From an uncultured bacterium (GTDB taxonomy: Bacteria; Cyanobacteriota; Vampirovibrionia; Gastranaerophilales; Gastranaerophilaceae): a stretch of DNA of 16,724 nucleotides. Under the pieces are notes generated by a model that was given only the letters and a program-made list of their open reading frames with translations, did no database searches and had not been told where the DNA came from. Shown one piece after another: positions 5,796 through 14,239 of this stretch (position 1 is the first letter of the stretch; the number at the start of each line of letters is the position of its first letter). The stretch spans positions 1 to 16,724 of the forward strand of contig CABRZP010000026.1 in assembly GCA_902475545.1 (NCBI GenBank). The letters are read 5' to 3'. Both the position numbers and the translations under genes were made by a program.

Positions 5796-7781
5796 ATGGA
5801 ACACAGAGAATTTAAAATAAATTCAAAATACAAACCTTCCGGGGACCAGCCAAAAGCAATTAAACAACTTGTTGATGGAATAAATAAAGGTTATGATACC
5901 CAAACACTTTTAGGTATTACAGGTTCAGGTAAGACTTTTACGATAGCCAATGTTATTGAAAAAGTTCAAAAGCCGACACTTATAATTGCACATAATAAAA
6001 CTCTTGCAGCTCAATTATACAATGAATTTAAAGAATTATTTCCTGACAATGCAGTAGAATATTTCATTTCATATTACGATTACTACCAACCGGAAGCATA
6101 TATCCCGCGAACTGACACATATATTGAAAAATCATCTTCAATAAATGAAGAAATCGATAGACTCCGTCATAATACTACCAGAAGCCTTTACGAACGGGAT
6201 GATGTTATAGTTATAGCTTCGGTAAGCTGTATTTACGGATTAGGATTGCCTGAAAATTATTTTAAAGGTTCTGTAGAAATAAATGTCGGAGACGAAATTG
6301 AACGTGATATTCTGCTTAAACATCTGGTTGAAACCAGATACGAAAGAAACGATTTAGAATTAAAATGCTCTACATTTAGAGCCAGAGGTGATATTGTTGA
6401 AATTATGCCGGCTTATGAAAAAATTATCACCAGAATTTACTTTTTCGGCGATGAAGTTGAAAAAATTGTACGTATTGACAATGTTTCTGGAGAAATTATT
6501 GAAACACCGCAATCAGTAGTAATTTACCCTGCTGTACACTACATTTCGTATGATGAAAATGAAGAAGAAACAATTGATTTAATTCGTCAAGAACTTCAGC
6601 AACGCTTAATTGAATTAAATAATGAAAATAAACTTGTAGAAGCCCAAAGACTCGAACAAAGAGTTAAATATGATATTGAAATGATTAAAGAAATGGGTTA
6701 TTGTACAGGAATTGAAAACTATTCAAGAATAATTGAACGACGCCCTGTAGGTTCTGCTCCGGCAACACTTTTAGACTACTTCCGAGGCGATTTTCTTACA
6801 ATCGTTGATGAATCTCACGTAACACTGCCGCAAATCAAAGGGATGAGCCATGGGGATGCTGCAAGAAAGAAAGTACTTGTTGATTATGGTTTCAGACTTC
6901 CTTGTGCGAAAGACAACAGACCGCTCAAAAACGAAGAATTTTATGACAAAGTCAGACAAAAAATATATATTTCAGCAACACCGGCAGATTTTGAAAAAGA
7001 AAACTCTGAACAAATTGTTGAACAAATTATTCGACCAACCGGACTTTTAGATCCTAAAGTTTCAGTTCGCCCTATTGATACACAAATTCAAGATCTAAAA
7101 TCAGAAATTCAAAAACGTGCGGAAAAAGATGAACGAATTTTGATTACAACCTTAACCAAACGAATGGCTGAAGATTTAACAGACTTCTTTGTTCAAGAAG
7201 GTATTCGTGTACGATATCTGCACAGTGAAGTTAAATCTATAGAAAGAGTTGAAATCCTTAGAGATTTAAGACTTGGTGAATTTGATGTTCTTGTTGGGGT
7301 TAACTTACTGAGAGAAGGTCTGGATATTCCTGAAGTTTCACTTGTCGCAATTATGGATGCGGATAAAGAAGGATTCCTGCGTTCTGATACAAGTTTAATC
7401 CAGACAATAGGCCGTGCAGCAAGAAATGCCTGCGGTGAAGTTATTATGTACGCAGATAAAATTACTGATTCAATGGCTCGTGCTATTACGGAAACTGAAC
7501 GCAGACGAAAAATCCAAATTGAATACAATCAAAAATATGGAATTATTCCGCAAACTATCAAAAAACCGATTGAAAACAATCTGCTCTCTCTTGTTGCAAG
7601 TTACAGAAATCTTGAAGATATTGTTGCAGAAGAAATGGTAGATATGGGTATAGAGAAAAAAGATTTACCTAAACTTATATCTAAACTGGAAAAAGATATG
7701 CATAAAGCAGCTAAAATTCTTGACTTTGAACGTGCTGCTCAAATTAGAGATCAGTTAAAGAAATTAAGAGAAATAAAATAA
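5796..7781 (+). CDS. uvrB: Excinuclease ABC subunit UvrB
   Basis: The damage-verifying helicase-like subunit of nucleotide excision repair. It is delivered to DNA by UvrA, then recruits UvrC for dual incision. Numbered from the ATG at 5796 (661 aa, normal length): N-terminal FKINSKYKPSGDQPKAI, Walker A GITGSGKT (40-47), the beta-hairpin that clamps DNA with YYDYYQPEAYIPRTDTYIEK (about 93-112), Walker B-like DESH (338-341), motif VI QTIGRAAR (536-543), and a C-terminal UVR motif for UvrC contact (about 624-657, containing DFERAAQIRDQLKKL). All key motifs look intact. An in-frame TTG at 5790 would add two residues. Neither start has a clear ribosome-binding site, and ATG is chosen. No uvrA or uvrC is in the window. 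It converges on the next gene with zero intergenic bases. Confidence 0.98.
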   Translation: MEHREFKINSKYKPSGDQPKAIKQLVDGINKGYDTQTLLGITGSGKTFTIANVIEKVQKPTLIIAHNKTLAAQLYNEFKELFPDNAVEYFISYYDYYQPEAYIPRTDTYIEKSSSINEEIDRLRHNTTRSLYERDDVIVIASVSCIYGLGLPENYFKGSVEINVGDEIERDILLKHLVETRYERNDLELKCSTFRARGDIVEIMPAYEKIITRIYFFGDEVEKIVRIDNVSGEIIETPQSVVIYPAVHYISYDENEEETIDLIRQELQQRLIELNNENKLVEAQRLEQRVKYDIEMIKEMGYCTGIENYSRIIERRPVGSAPATLLDYFRGDFLTIVDESHVTLPQIKGMSHGDAARKKVLVDYGFRLPCAKDNRPLKNEEFYDKVRQKIYISATPADFEKENSEQIVEQIIRPTGLLDPKVSVRPIDTQIQDLKSEIQKRAEKDERILITTLTKRMAEDLTDFFVQEGIRVRYLHSEVKSIERVEILRDLRLGEFDVLVGVNLLREGLDIPEVSLVAIMDADKEGFLRSDTSLIQTIGRAARNACGEVIMYADKITDSMARAITETERRRKIQIEYNQKYGIIPQTIKKPIENNLLSLVASYRNLEDIVAEEMVDMGIEKKDLPKLISKLEKDMHKAAKILDFERAAQIRDQLKKLREIK

Positions 7782-8540
7782 TTATCCAATTCTTTCTGTA
7801 ATTTCTTCAATTACATCTGTTTGAGAATGATCATTATATTCTTCATTATTACCCTTAATATTTTCATAAGAAGATTGTGCAAGATAGTTTGCAAGAATTG
7901 AAATATTTACAACAAAAGCCAATGAACAATATGCAACAAATCCCCAATGCGTAAACGGTAAATGGAAGAAATAAAACAAATACGCAACCGGACCAACTAA
8001 TACAACATTAGCCAGAGCTAATTGCGGTATAAAAAATATAAACCCAACCAATACATCAACGCAAGATTCAAGAATAACTTTATAATTAAAAGCCTGAAGT
8101 ATCCTTAAATATTTAGCAAATGATAAATAAGAAGTTAATATAATAGAAAATAACAAAGACCATACGATTACCGCAAAAATAGTAGAAACATGAGGTAAAT
8201 CGATTGGTATTTGAATATTTTTGATAATAAAATCACCAATCAGCCACGCAACAATTAATTGAGGAACCAAAGCTACTGTTGTACTAACAATAGCTTTCAA
8301 CAGGTTAATCGGATTAAAAGTCAAAATTTCCTTTTTGTTCAATCTTACATTATTAATTCCAAGGGTCAACAATCCTAAAAATAATATAACTGTAATAATG
8401 CCATAAAAGTAAAATTCTGACATTTTCCCAACCAGAAACAACTTAGCACAGAAATAAACAGGTATAGAATATACTGCAATCTTAACCAAAGATAAATCTT
8501 CGCTAAGAGCTTCATTAAATGCGTCTACAACTGATGCCAT
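7782..8540 (-). CDS. Polytopic membrane protein downstream of pilT (252 aa)
   Basis: Function unknown. Five to six hydrophobic segments are visible (for example FYFYGIITVILFLGLLTLGI, FAVIVWSLLFSIILTSYL, VGFIFFIPQLALANVVLVGPVAYLFYFF and AYCSLAFVVNISILANYL). The soluble C-terminus is polar and acidic (NNEEYNDHSQTDVIEEITERIG). Its layout loosely resembles that of the membrane protein at 4777-5691, including a closing segment with a small-residue/Asn-Tyr pattern before the acidic tail, so the two may be distant relatives. A strong aggagga ribosome-binding site precedes the ATG. It starts 23 nt after the pilT stop and is presumably co-transcribed with it, which hints at a pilus or envelope role without showing one. 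Its stop codon directly abuts that of uvrB and no terminator is visible. Confidence 0.8.
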   Translation of the reverse strand: MASVVDAFNEALSEDLSLVKIAVYSIPVYFCAKLFLVGKMSEFYFYGIITVILFLGLLTLGINNVRLNKKEILTFNPINLLKAIVSTTVALVPQLIVAWLIGDFIIKNIQIPIDLPHVSTIFAVIVWSLLFSIILTSYLSFAKYLRILQAFNYKVILESCVDVLVGFIFFIPQLALANVVLVGPVAYLFYFFHLPFTHWGFVAYCSLAFVVNISILANYLAQSSYENIKGNNEEYNDHSQTDVIEEITERIG

Positions 8541-8563
8541 AAGAAGTTCCTCCTATTCAATAA

Positions 8564-9634
8564 TTAGCTTCCTTGAATTAAACGTTTTAATTCTGCAGGT
8601 TTTGAAGATTTAGCCATAGCATCATCTAAATTAACAAGACCTTTTTTGAATAAATCAGCCAATGCAGATTCCAGAGTCTGCATACCTGCACCGGAACTTG
8701 TTTGAATAGTTGAATAAATTTGAGCGGCTTTAGCTTCACGAATAAGGTTAGCAATCGCAGGAGTAACAACCATGATTTCTTGAGCCATTACACGACCTTT
8801 TCTGGAACCGTCAGCCTGACGTTTAGGAAGAAGAGTTTGTGAAAATACAGCAACAAGAGAGTTAGCAAGCTGTACACGAATTTGTTGTTGTTGACCTTCC
8901 GGAAATACGTCGATAATACGGTCAATTGTTTGTGAAGCAGAAGAGGTGTGAAGTGTACCAAACACCAAGTGACCTGTTTCTGCAGCTGTTAAAGCTAATG
9001 CAATAGTTTCGTGGTCACGCATCTCACCTACCAGAATAATATCAGGGTCTTCACGAAGTGCTGATTTAAGAGCGTTAGCAAAAGATCTTGTATCTGCACC
9101 TAATTCACGTTGGTGAATAACTGAAACTTTTGAGGTGTGAACAAATTCGACAGGGTCTTCAATTGTCAAAATATGTTCTGCACGAGTTCTGTTAATATAG
9201 TCTATCATAGCTGCCAATGTTGTTGATTTACCTGAACCGGTAGGACCTGTTACAAGAACCAATCCACGTGGTTTTTCTGCAATTGTTGTAACTATTGGCG
9301 GCATACCCATTTCTTCTAGTTGAGGAGCTTTTGTAGAAATTGTTCTGAATGCAGCAGCATAAGAACCTTTATCTTTATAGAAGTTTACACGGAAACGGCC
9401 TAAACCTTCAACACCGTATGAAAAGTCTAATTCCCACTCTTGTTCAAGCTTACGTCTTTGTTCATTAGACATCATAGGGAATAATAAAGCTTCTACACCT
9501 TCTGAAGTCAATGGTTCATAATCAAATCTTACTAATTTACCATCAATACGACCAACCGGCGGCAATGCATTTGATACGTGTAAATCGGAACCGCCTCTAT
9601 CAACTAATTCTTTTAATAAATCTTCTATAATCAT
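8564..9634 (-). CDS. pilT: Type IV pilus retraction ATPase PilT
   Basis: A hexameric cytoplasmic motor that depolymerises type IV pili to power twitching, adhesion and DNA uptake. The length of 356 is usual. The N-terminal PAS-like domain (1-110) begins IEDLLKELVDRGGSDLHVS. The RecA-like core has Walker A GPTGSGKST (130-138), an Asp box around TIEDPVEF (157-164), Walker B DIILVGEMRD (198-207) and the His box GHLVFGTLHTSSA (221-233). The C-terminal motif is AIANLIRE (293-300), where well-studied PilT proteins have AIRNLIRE, so the first Arg is Ala here. PilB and GspE assembly ATPases are much longer, and the tetracysteine zinc motif typical of PilB is absent. It is the middle gene of a three-gene operon, 15 nt after the 83-residue gene, with an aagg ribosome-binding site 9 nt before the ATG. 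Confidence 0.96.
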   Translation of the reverse strand: MIIEDLLKELVDRGGSDLHVSNALPPVGRIDGKLVRFDYEPLTSEGVEALLFPMMSNEQRRKLEQEWELDFSYGVEGLGRFRVNFYKDKGSYAAAFRTISTKAPQLEEMGMPPIVTTIAEKPRGLVLVTGPTGSGKSTTLAAMIDYINRTRAEHILTIEDPVEFVHTSKVSVIHQRELGADTRSFANALKSALREDPDIILVGEMRDHETIALALTAAETGHLVFGTLHTSSASQTIDRIIDVFPEGQQQQIRVQLANSLVAVFSQTLLPKRQADGSRKGRVMAQEIMVVTPAIANLIREAKAAQIYSTIQTSSGAGMQTLESALADLFKKGLVNLDDAMAKSSKPAELKRLIQGS

Positions 9635-9649
9635 AATTTATACCTTCTT

Positions 9650-9901
9650 CTAATCTGTAAAATTCATAATTGCATCATTTTCTTTAGCTGCCAATTCTAT
9701 TAACAAATATGTCATATAAGCACCAAGAGCAACCGCTTTTGGGTCTAAATCTGTTTTGTTAGCAGCCTCAATTATTGCAGTATTAATTTCAGGATTTTCT
9801 TCCTTTATATAATGAATCATTTTTTTACGCCAAGCAGGCATATCTTCAAAAATTTCGCTAAATGCTGTATTTGCGATATCTTCAGATATAACTGGCAACA
9901 T
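9650..9901 (-). CDS. Small acidic protein preceding pilT (83 aa)
   Basis: I do not recognise a family. It is mostly helical by composition and acidic overall. An N-terminal part (SEDIANTAFSEIFEDMPAWRKKMIHYIKEE) is followed by a central helix (EINTAIIEAANKTDLDPKAVALGAYMTYLLIELAAKEND) whose hydrophobic stretch around LGAYMTYLLIELAA is too short and charged to be a sure membrane span. A gaggtagg ribosome-binding site lies about 6 nt before the ATG, and a near-consensus promoter drives it. As the first gene of the pilT operon, only 15 nt before pilT, it may be a PilT-associated regulator or adaptor. That is context-based inference. Confidence 0.8.
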   Translation of the reverse strand: MLPVISEDIANTAFSEIFEDMPAWRKKMIHYIKEENPEINTAIIEAANKTDLDPKAVALGAYMTYLLIELAAKENDAIMNFTD

Positions 9902-9946
9902 CTTTACCTACCTCATATTCTTAATATGTAATACTACAACAACATT

Positions 9947-9975
9947 ATTATACAAAAAATTTTAAGACTTGTCTA
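9947..9975 (-). promoter_or_regulatory. Promoter of the pilT operon
   Basis: On the minus strand, tagaca (complement of 9970-9975), a 17-nt spacer and a perfect tataat (complement of 9947-9952). This is the best promoter match in the window. The predicted start is near 9940, giving a leader of about 39 nt. Confidence 0.75.
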
Positions 9976-10009
9976 TACACCAATAAAAATCCTATATTTG
10001 AAGTATAAT
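9969..10009 (+). promoter_or_regulatory. recF: Candidate recF promoters, one overlapping the divergent -35
   Basis: Two options are visible. First, ttgtct (9969-9974) with tatatt (9993-9998) at an 18-nt spacing, giving a leader of about 11 nt; this -35 lies on the same bases as the -35 of the divergent pilT operon. Second, a perfect tataat (10004-10009) whose predicted start falls on the recF ATG at 10016, but which lacks a good -35. No Shine-Dalgarno sequence is visible before recF. Confidence 0.45.
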
Positions 10010-10015
10010 ATTTAT

Positions 10016-11125
10016 ATGAATTTAAAAGCTCTTAAACTCACTGATTATAGAAATTGCGAGGATTTAGAATTAGATTTTGATAAAAATAAAATTCTAATAA
10101 TAGGGAAAAATGCACAGGGAAAAACCAACATTTTAGAAAGTATTTATTTTCTGTCAACCCTAAAATCCCCAAGAACATCAAACCCTCTTGAACTTATAAA
10201 ATTCAATAAAGATTATTTTAAATTAGAAGCAGATATAAATAAATCGAATACAAATATTGATTTATCATACATATACAATACTGAAAAGAAAAAAGAAATA
10301 AAGGTTAACGGCACAAAAGCAACAATAAAAGATTTTAAATCAGTATTAAAAACCGTATTATTTGCAACCCAAGACCTTTTACTATTGAGAGGGGCACCTC
10401 AAGATAGAAGAGACTGGTTAGATAGAGCAATTTCTCAAATTTATCCGGCTTATGACGACCGCTTATCTAAGTATGATAAAATCAGGGTTCAAAAAAATAA
10501 CTTTTTGAAAGAATGTGCAAAAACAGGTATTACAAATGACAGCCTGCTTGATGTATTTAATGAGCAGCTTTCTATAACCGGAAGTAATATTATTTACATT
10601 AGAAAAAAATATCTTAAAGAAATAGAAAAACTTGCACGCAAAAAACATCAAACAATAAGCGATACAGAAGAATTAACAATAAAATATGATTGCAATTTCT
10701 TACAAGATGATATTGACGAAATTGAAGAAATTCAAAAAGCGTTCAAAGAATCCCTTGATGAACGCAGAATAGAAGAAATGAGACGTTGTCAGGCTTGTGT
10801 TGGACCACACAGAGATGACATAATATTTCAAATAAACAATCTGGAAGCGACAAAATACGCATCACAAGGTCAACAAAGAACAATCGTTCTTGCTCTAAAA
10901 TTATCCGAATTAGATATGATTACTGACAAAACAGGAGAAGAACCGATTTTACTTTTAGACGACGTTCTGGCAGAACTTGATGACATTAGACAAAACTACC
11001 TTTTGAAATCAATAAATTCTAACACGCAGACAATTATAACATCAGTTGACACTATTCTTTTTGAAGATGAATTTCTAAAAGATGTACAAATTTATAAAAT
11101 TGAAGGCGGAAAAATTATCAAATAA
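10016..11125 (+). CDS. recF: DNA replication/repair protein RecF
   Basis: An SMC-like ATPase that acts with RecO and RecR to load RecA at gaps in DNA covered by single-strand-binding protein. Numbered from the ATG at 10016 (369 aa, normal length): N-terminal LTDYRNCEDLELDF, Walker A GKNAQGKTN (30-38), a coiled middle with LLLLRGAPQDRRDWLD (about 121-136) typical of RecF, the CVGPHRDD segment (261-268), the ABC signature SQGQQRT (283-289) and Walker B ILLLDDVLAELD (311-322). The frame can be extended to a TTG at 9998, but those codons contain the perfect -10 box tataat and add residues without family support, so ATG is chosen. Unlike in many genomes it is not next to dnaA, dnaN or gyrB. Confidence 0.96.
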   Translation: MNLKALKLTDYRNCEDLELDFDKNKILIIGKNAQGKTNILESIYFLSTLKSPRTSNPLELIKFNKDYFKLEADINKSNTNIDLSYIYNTEKKKEIKVNGTKATIKDFKSVLKTVLFATQDLLLLRGAPQDRRDWLDRAISQIYPAYDDRLSKYDKIRVQKNNFLKECAKTGITNDSLLDVFNEQLSITGSNIIYIRKKYLKEIEKLARKKHQTISDTEELTIKYDCNFLQDDIDEIEEIQKAFKESLDERRIEEMRRCQACVGPHRDDIIFQINNLEATKYASQGQQRTIVLALKLSELDMITDKTGEEPILLLDDVLAELDDIRQNYLLKSINSNTQTIITSVDTILFEDEFLKDVQIYKIEGGKIIK

Positions 11126-11151
11126 AAAGGAGTGAAATTTCACTCCTTTTT
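11124..11151. terminator. Bidirectional intrinsic terminator
   Basis: A perfect 28-base palindrome (arms 11124-11137 and 11138-11151) with ggagtgaaa/tttcactcc at its heart and A5/T6 flanks. It starts inside the recF stop codon and ends next to the stop of the minus-strand transporter gene, so it serves both converging units. The loop forms by opening of the central A/T pairs. Confidence 0.88.
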
Positions 11152-11153
11152 TA

Positions 11154-12515
11154 CTATTCTTTAATCATCTTTGTTAAAATTGCCGCAATCAATAAACAGA
11201 ATGCACCAATAAAGAATGAATATTCATAATGGTTATTCATATATCCGCCAGCTTCAAACGCAGCTTTATTAATAATCCATGCAACCAGCGTACATACAAA
11301 AACCTGCGGACCTGCAATAAATATATTAAATATCCCCATAACAGAACCTTCTGTTCCCGGTTTAATATATTTTGAAAGCATTGCAAACGGCAAAGCACAA
11401 ACACTTGCCCATCCAATACCTGACAATGCCATACCTATAGCAACTATAAGCGGAGATGATTTAAAAACTCCCATTATTATGTAAGCTGCAACCATAGATA
11501 ATAAGGAAATTATATGCACCTTTTTATTACCAAATTTTCCTGCAAGGAACCCTATCGGAACAGCAATTAAAAAGCATACAAGATTGAATATTGCAAAACA
11601 AATTGATGAATAATTTGTTGCCGAAGTTTGAGTTGTTAAAAATTGAGACTGCACATCAGCTGCAAGTTTCGTTAAATCAGGAATTCCATATACTGTGTGG
11701 ATAGCAAAATTAGTAAAGAATATCATCATACACATCATACCTATCCAGGTAAAAAATTGCATAATACAAATTTTAGAAACTTCCGGTGAAAGTGCAAAAA
11801 ATTCTTTCATAGACTGCCAAAAACCAACTTGCGGAACCTGCTCTTCGGCAACTTCTGAATTCAACGTACTTTTTTCATGAATTGTTATACAAGTCCAAGT
11901 CATTGCAAGAGTGAATGCCAATGCTGCCATAATAAATTGTGCAGGAATAGACATTTGATAATGGAATACTATTTTTAACACCGGTGCGGTAGCTGCCGCC
12001 ACAACAGAACCTAAACCTATCGCAAGACTTATATAAGAATTTGCCAAGGAATGCTGTTCTTGAGGAACAACATCAGGAATTAAAGCTCTGTATGGACCTT
12101 GTGCAATATTTATACAAGCATCAATTACCCAAATCATAATCGCAGCAATCAATAAACCTGCCCAAGGAAAAGAATTTAAACCTAAAATATTAGCAATATT
12201 TCCTGAATTAGGGAACAACCACAATGCTATTGATGCAATAATTGCTCCGCCTAATAAATATGGTCTTCTTCTTCCAAATCTTGATTTTGTTTTATCTGAC
12301 AACGCACCAATTAAAGGCTGAACAACCATACCCGTAAAAGGTCCGGCTAGCCATATTAACCCATATATAAACGGATCTGCACCATGATTTTCGGTTACAG
12401 GAGCAGAAAGAATAATTCTCATCTGCCACGCAAATTGTAAACCAAGAAATCCCAGAGCAAAGTTTAAAAAATTCACAGTTGTAAATTTCTTCAACTCATT
12501 ATTATTGTTTTCCAT
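11154..12515 (-). CDS. MFS transporter, SLC45/GPH-like sugar carrier
   Basis: A 453-residue major facilitator with about twelve membrane segments. Residues 10-35 (VNFLNFALGFLGLQFAWQMR) and the loop GALSDKTKSRFGRRRP (70-85) match the version of MFS motif A seen in sucrose/maltose-proton symporters of the SLC45 and glycoside-pentoside-hexuronide type. A sugar or glycoside is therefore the likeliest substrate, probably taken up with protons or another cation. Other landmarks are a GPFTGMVVQPLIG segment in the second helix and an extended loop (about 270-300) between helices in the second half. An agggag ribosome-binding site lies about 7 nt before the ATG. It starts 24 nt after pyrG on the same strand and is probably co-transcribed, though no functional link with CTP synthesis is apparent. 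The substrate cannot be read from the sequence. Confidence 0.85.
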   Translation of the reverse strand: MENNNNELKKFTTVNFLNFALGFLGLQFAWQMRIILSAPVTENHGADPFIYGLIWLAGPFTGMVVQPLIGALSDKTKSRFGRRRPYLLGGAIIASIALWLFPNSGNIANILGLNSFPWAGLLIAAIMIWVIDACINIAQGPYRALIPDVVPQEQHSLANSYISLAIGLGSVVAAATAPVLKIVFHYQMSIPAQFIMAALAFTLAMTWTCITIHEKSTLNSEVAEEQVPQVGFWQSMKEFFALSPEVSKICIMQFFTWIGMMCMMIFFTNFAIHTVYGIPDLTKLAADVQSQFLTTQTSATNYSSICFAIFNLVCFLIAVPIGFLAGKFGNKKVHIISLLSMVAAYIIMGVFKSSPLIVAIGMALSGIGWASVCALPFAMLSKYIKPGTEGSVMGIFNIFIAGPQVFVCTLVAWIINKAAFEAGGYMNNHYEYSFFIGAFCLLIAAILTKMIKE

Positions 12516-12539
12516 TAAAACTCTCCCTTTATATGTCTA

Positions 12540-14150
12540 TTATTTACTGTATTTTTGTTTTATTGCGGCATCTATAAGCCCTTTGAATAATGGATGCGGT
12601 CTATCTGGACGAGACTTAAACTCAGGATGGAACTGACAAGCCACAAACCAATCAAGCTTAGGAAGCTCAACTACTTCTGCAAGCATTCCGTCAGGAGACA
12701 TGCCTGAAAATACCAAACCAGCATCAGCAATTTTATCTAAATATTCGTTATTAACTTCATATCTGTGTCTGTGACGTTCTGAAATAATTTCTGAACCGTA
12801 AGCTTTTGCAGCTTTAGAATCTTTTTTCAAATGACACTCATAAGCACCCAGTCTCATTGTGCCGCCATAACCTTTAACATTCTTTTGTTCAAGCATAATA
12901 TCGATTACCGGATATTGAGGATTTTCATCAAATTCTTTAGAATTTGCACCCTTTAACCCTACAACGTTTCTCGCATATTCGATAACCGCACATTGCATAC
13001 CTAAACATAAACCAAGGAATGGTAAATTATTTTCTCTGGCATAACGAATAACATTCAGCTTACCTTCAATTCCGCGAACCCCAAATCCACCGGGAACAAC
13101 AACTGCATCCACATCAGCAAGTTGTTTTTTACAATTAGCATAATCAACACATTCTTCTGAATTTATCCATTTAATTTCAACAGAAGAAGCATCCGCATAT
13201 CCTGCGTGTTTCAAGGATTCAACAACAGAAATATAAGCATCAGAAAGCTTAGTATATTTACCAGCAATCGCAACCTTTACTGCCTTTTCCGGATTTTTAA
13301 TTTTATTTACTAAACCTTCCCAAGAAACTAAATCAGGAGTTCGGTCTTCCATTCCAAGCATTTTAAGAACAACAGAACACATACCTTGAGCTTCTAAAGC
13401 CAGAGGAACTTCATAAATAGTCTTCATATCACGACATTCAACTACAGCATCTTTAGGTACTGAACAGAATAAAGCCAATTTTTCTCTCTCTGTTTTCGGA
13501 ATAGGTTTAGACGTTCTGCAAACAAGAATTTCAGGCTGAATACCGTAACTTCTCAAAACATTTACACTATGTTGAGACGGTTTTGTTTTTAATTCTCCGG
13601 ATGTTGGTAAATAAGGAAGCAATGTACAATGAACCGAAATTGCATTACCTATACCAACTTCTGACTTAAATTGTCTAATAGCTTCAATAAACGGTAAACT
13701 TTCAATGTCCCCGATTGTCCCCCCAATTTCAATAATATGGAAATCAGGTTTAAATTGCTTTGTTGCTGCAACGATTTTAGTTTTTATTTCGTTAGTAACA
13801 TGAGGAATAACTTGAACAGTTGCCCCCAGATAATCACCACGACGCTCTTTGTTGATAACTTCCTGATAAATTCTGCCGGAGGTTACGTTATTTACCTGTC
13901 CAAAACTTGTATCGGTAAATCTTTCATAGTGACCTAAATCCAAATCAGTTTCAGCACCGTCATCAGTTACAAAAACTTCACCATGTTGGAATGGGCTCAT
14001 TGTTCCGGGATCAATATTTATATAAGGATCAAACTTTTGAATAATAACAGAATAATCTCGCGATCTGAACAATCGTCCTAAAGATGCGGCAATAATACCT
14101 TTTCCCAACGAACTAACAACACCACCGGTTACAAAAATATATTTTGTCAT
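12540..14150 (-). CDS. pyrG: CTP synthase
   Basis: Makes CTP from UTP, ATP and glutamine, the last step of de novo pyrimidine nucleotide synthesis, in the cytoplasm. The length of 536 is standard. The synthetase domain (about 1-270) has the P-loop GGVVSSLGKG (9-18), the DPYINIDPGTMSPFQHGEVFV segment (41-61), DGAETDLDLGHYERF (64-78) and EIGGTIGDIE (141-150). The glutamine amidotransferase domain (about 290-530) has GGFGVRG (354-360) and the nucleophile Cys382 in FLGLCLGMQ, with the rest of the triad, His508 and Glu510, in CQFHPEF. All key residues are present. A taggggt motif upstream of the ATG serves as ribosome-binding site. It follows gatC by 89 nt and precedes the transporter gene by 24 nt on the same strand. 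No clear promoter or terminator is seen in the gatC-pyrG gap. Confidence 0.98.
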   Translation of the reverse strand: MTKYIFVTGGVVSSLGKGIIAASLGRLFRSRDYSVIIQKFDPYINIDPGTMSPFQHGEVFVTDDGAETDLDLGHYERFTDTSFGQVNNVTSGRIYQEVINKERRGDYLGATVQVIPHVTNEIKTKIVAATKQFKPDFHIIEIGGTIGDIESLPFIEAIRQFKSEVGIGNAISVHCTLLPYLPTSGELKTKPSQHSVNVLRSYGIQPEILVCRTSKPIPKTEREKLALFCSVPKDAVVECRDMKTIYEVPLALEAQGMCSVVLKMLGMEDRTPDLVSWEGLVNKIKNPEKAVKVAIAGKYTKLSDAYISVVESLKHAGYADASSVEIKWINSEECVDYANCKKQLADVDAVVVPGGFGVRGIEGKLNVIRYARENNLPFLGLCLGMQCAVIEYARNVVGLKGANSKEFDENPQYPVIDIMLEQKNVKGYGGTMRLGAYECHLKKDSKAAKAYGSEIISERHRHRYEVNNEYLDKIADAGLVFSGMSPDGMLAEVVELPKLDWFVACQFHPEFKSRPDRPHPLFKGLIDAAIKQKYSK

Positions 14151-14239
14151 AATTCTACCCCTAAATTATTATCTCAACTCCGCAACTTTCAAATAAAGAG
14201 GGAACCTCATTATTTGCACATTTATCCTTTTATTTATCC

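Noticed and set aside
7193..7528. Minus-strand open frame of 111 codons inside uvrB
   Set aside because: Antisense to conserved uvrB motifs, so explained as a shadow.
9998..10015. TTG start extending recF by six codons
   Set aside because: These codons contain a perfect TATAAT promoter box, and RecF proteins normally begin near the ATG at 10016.
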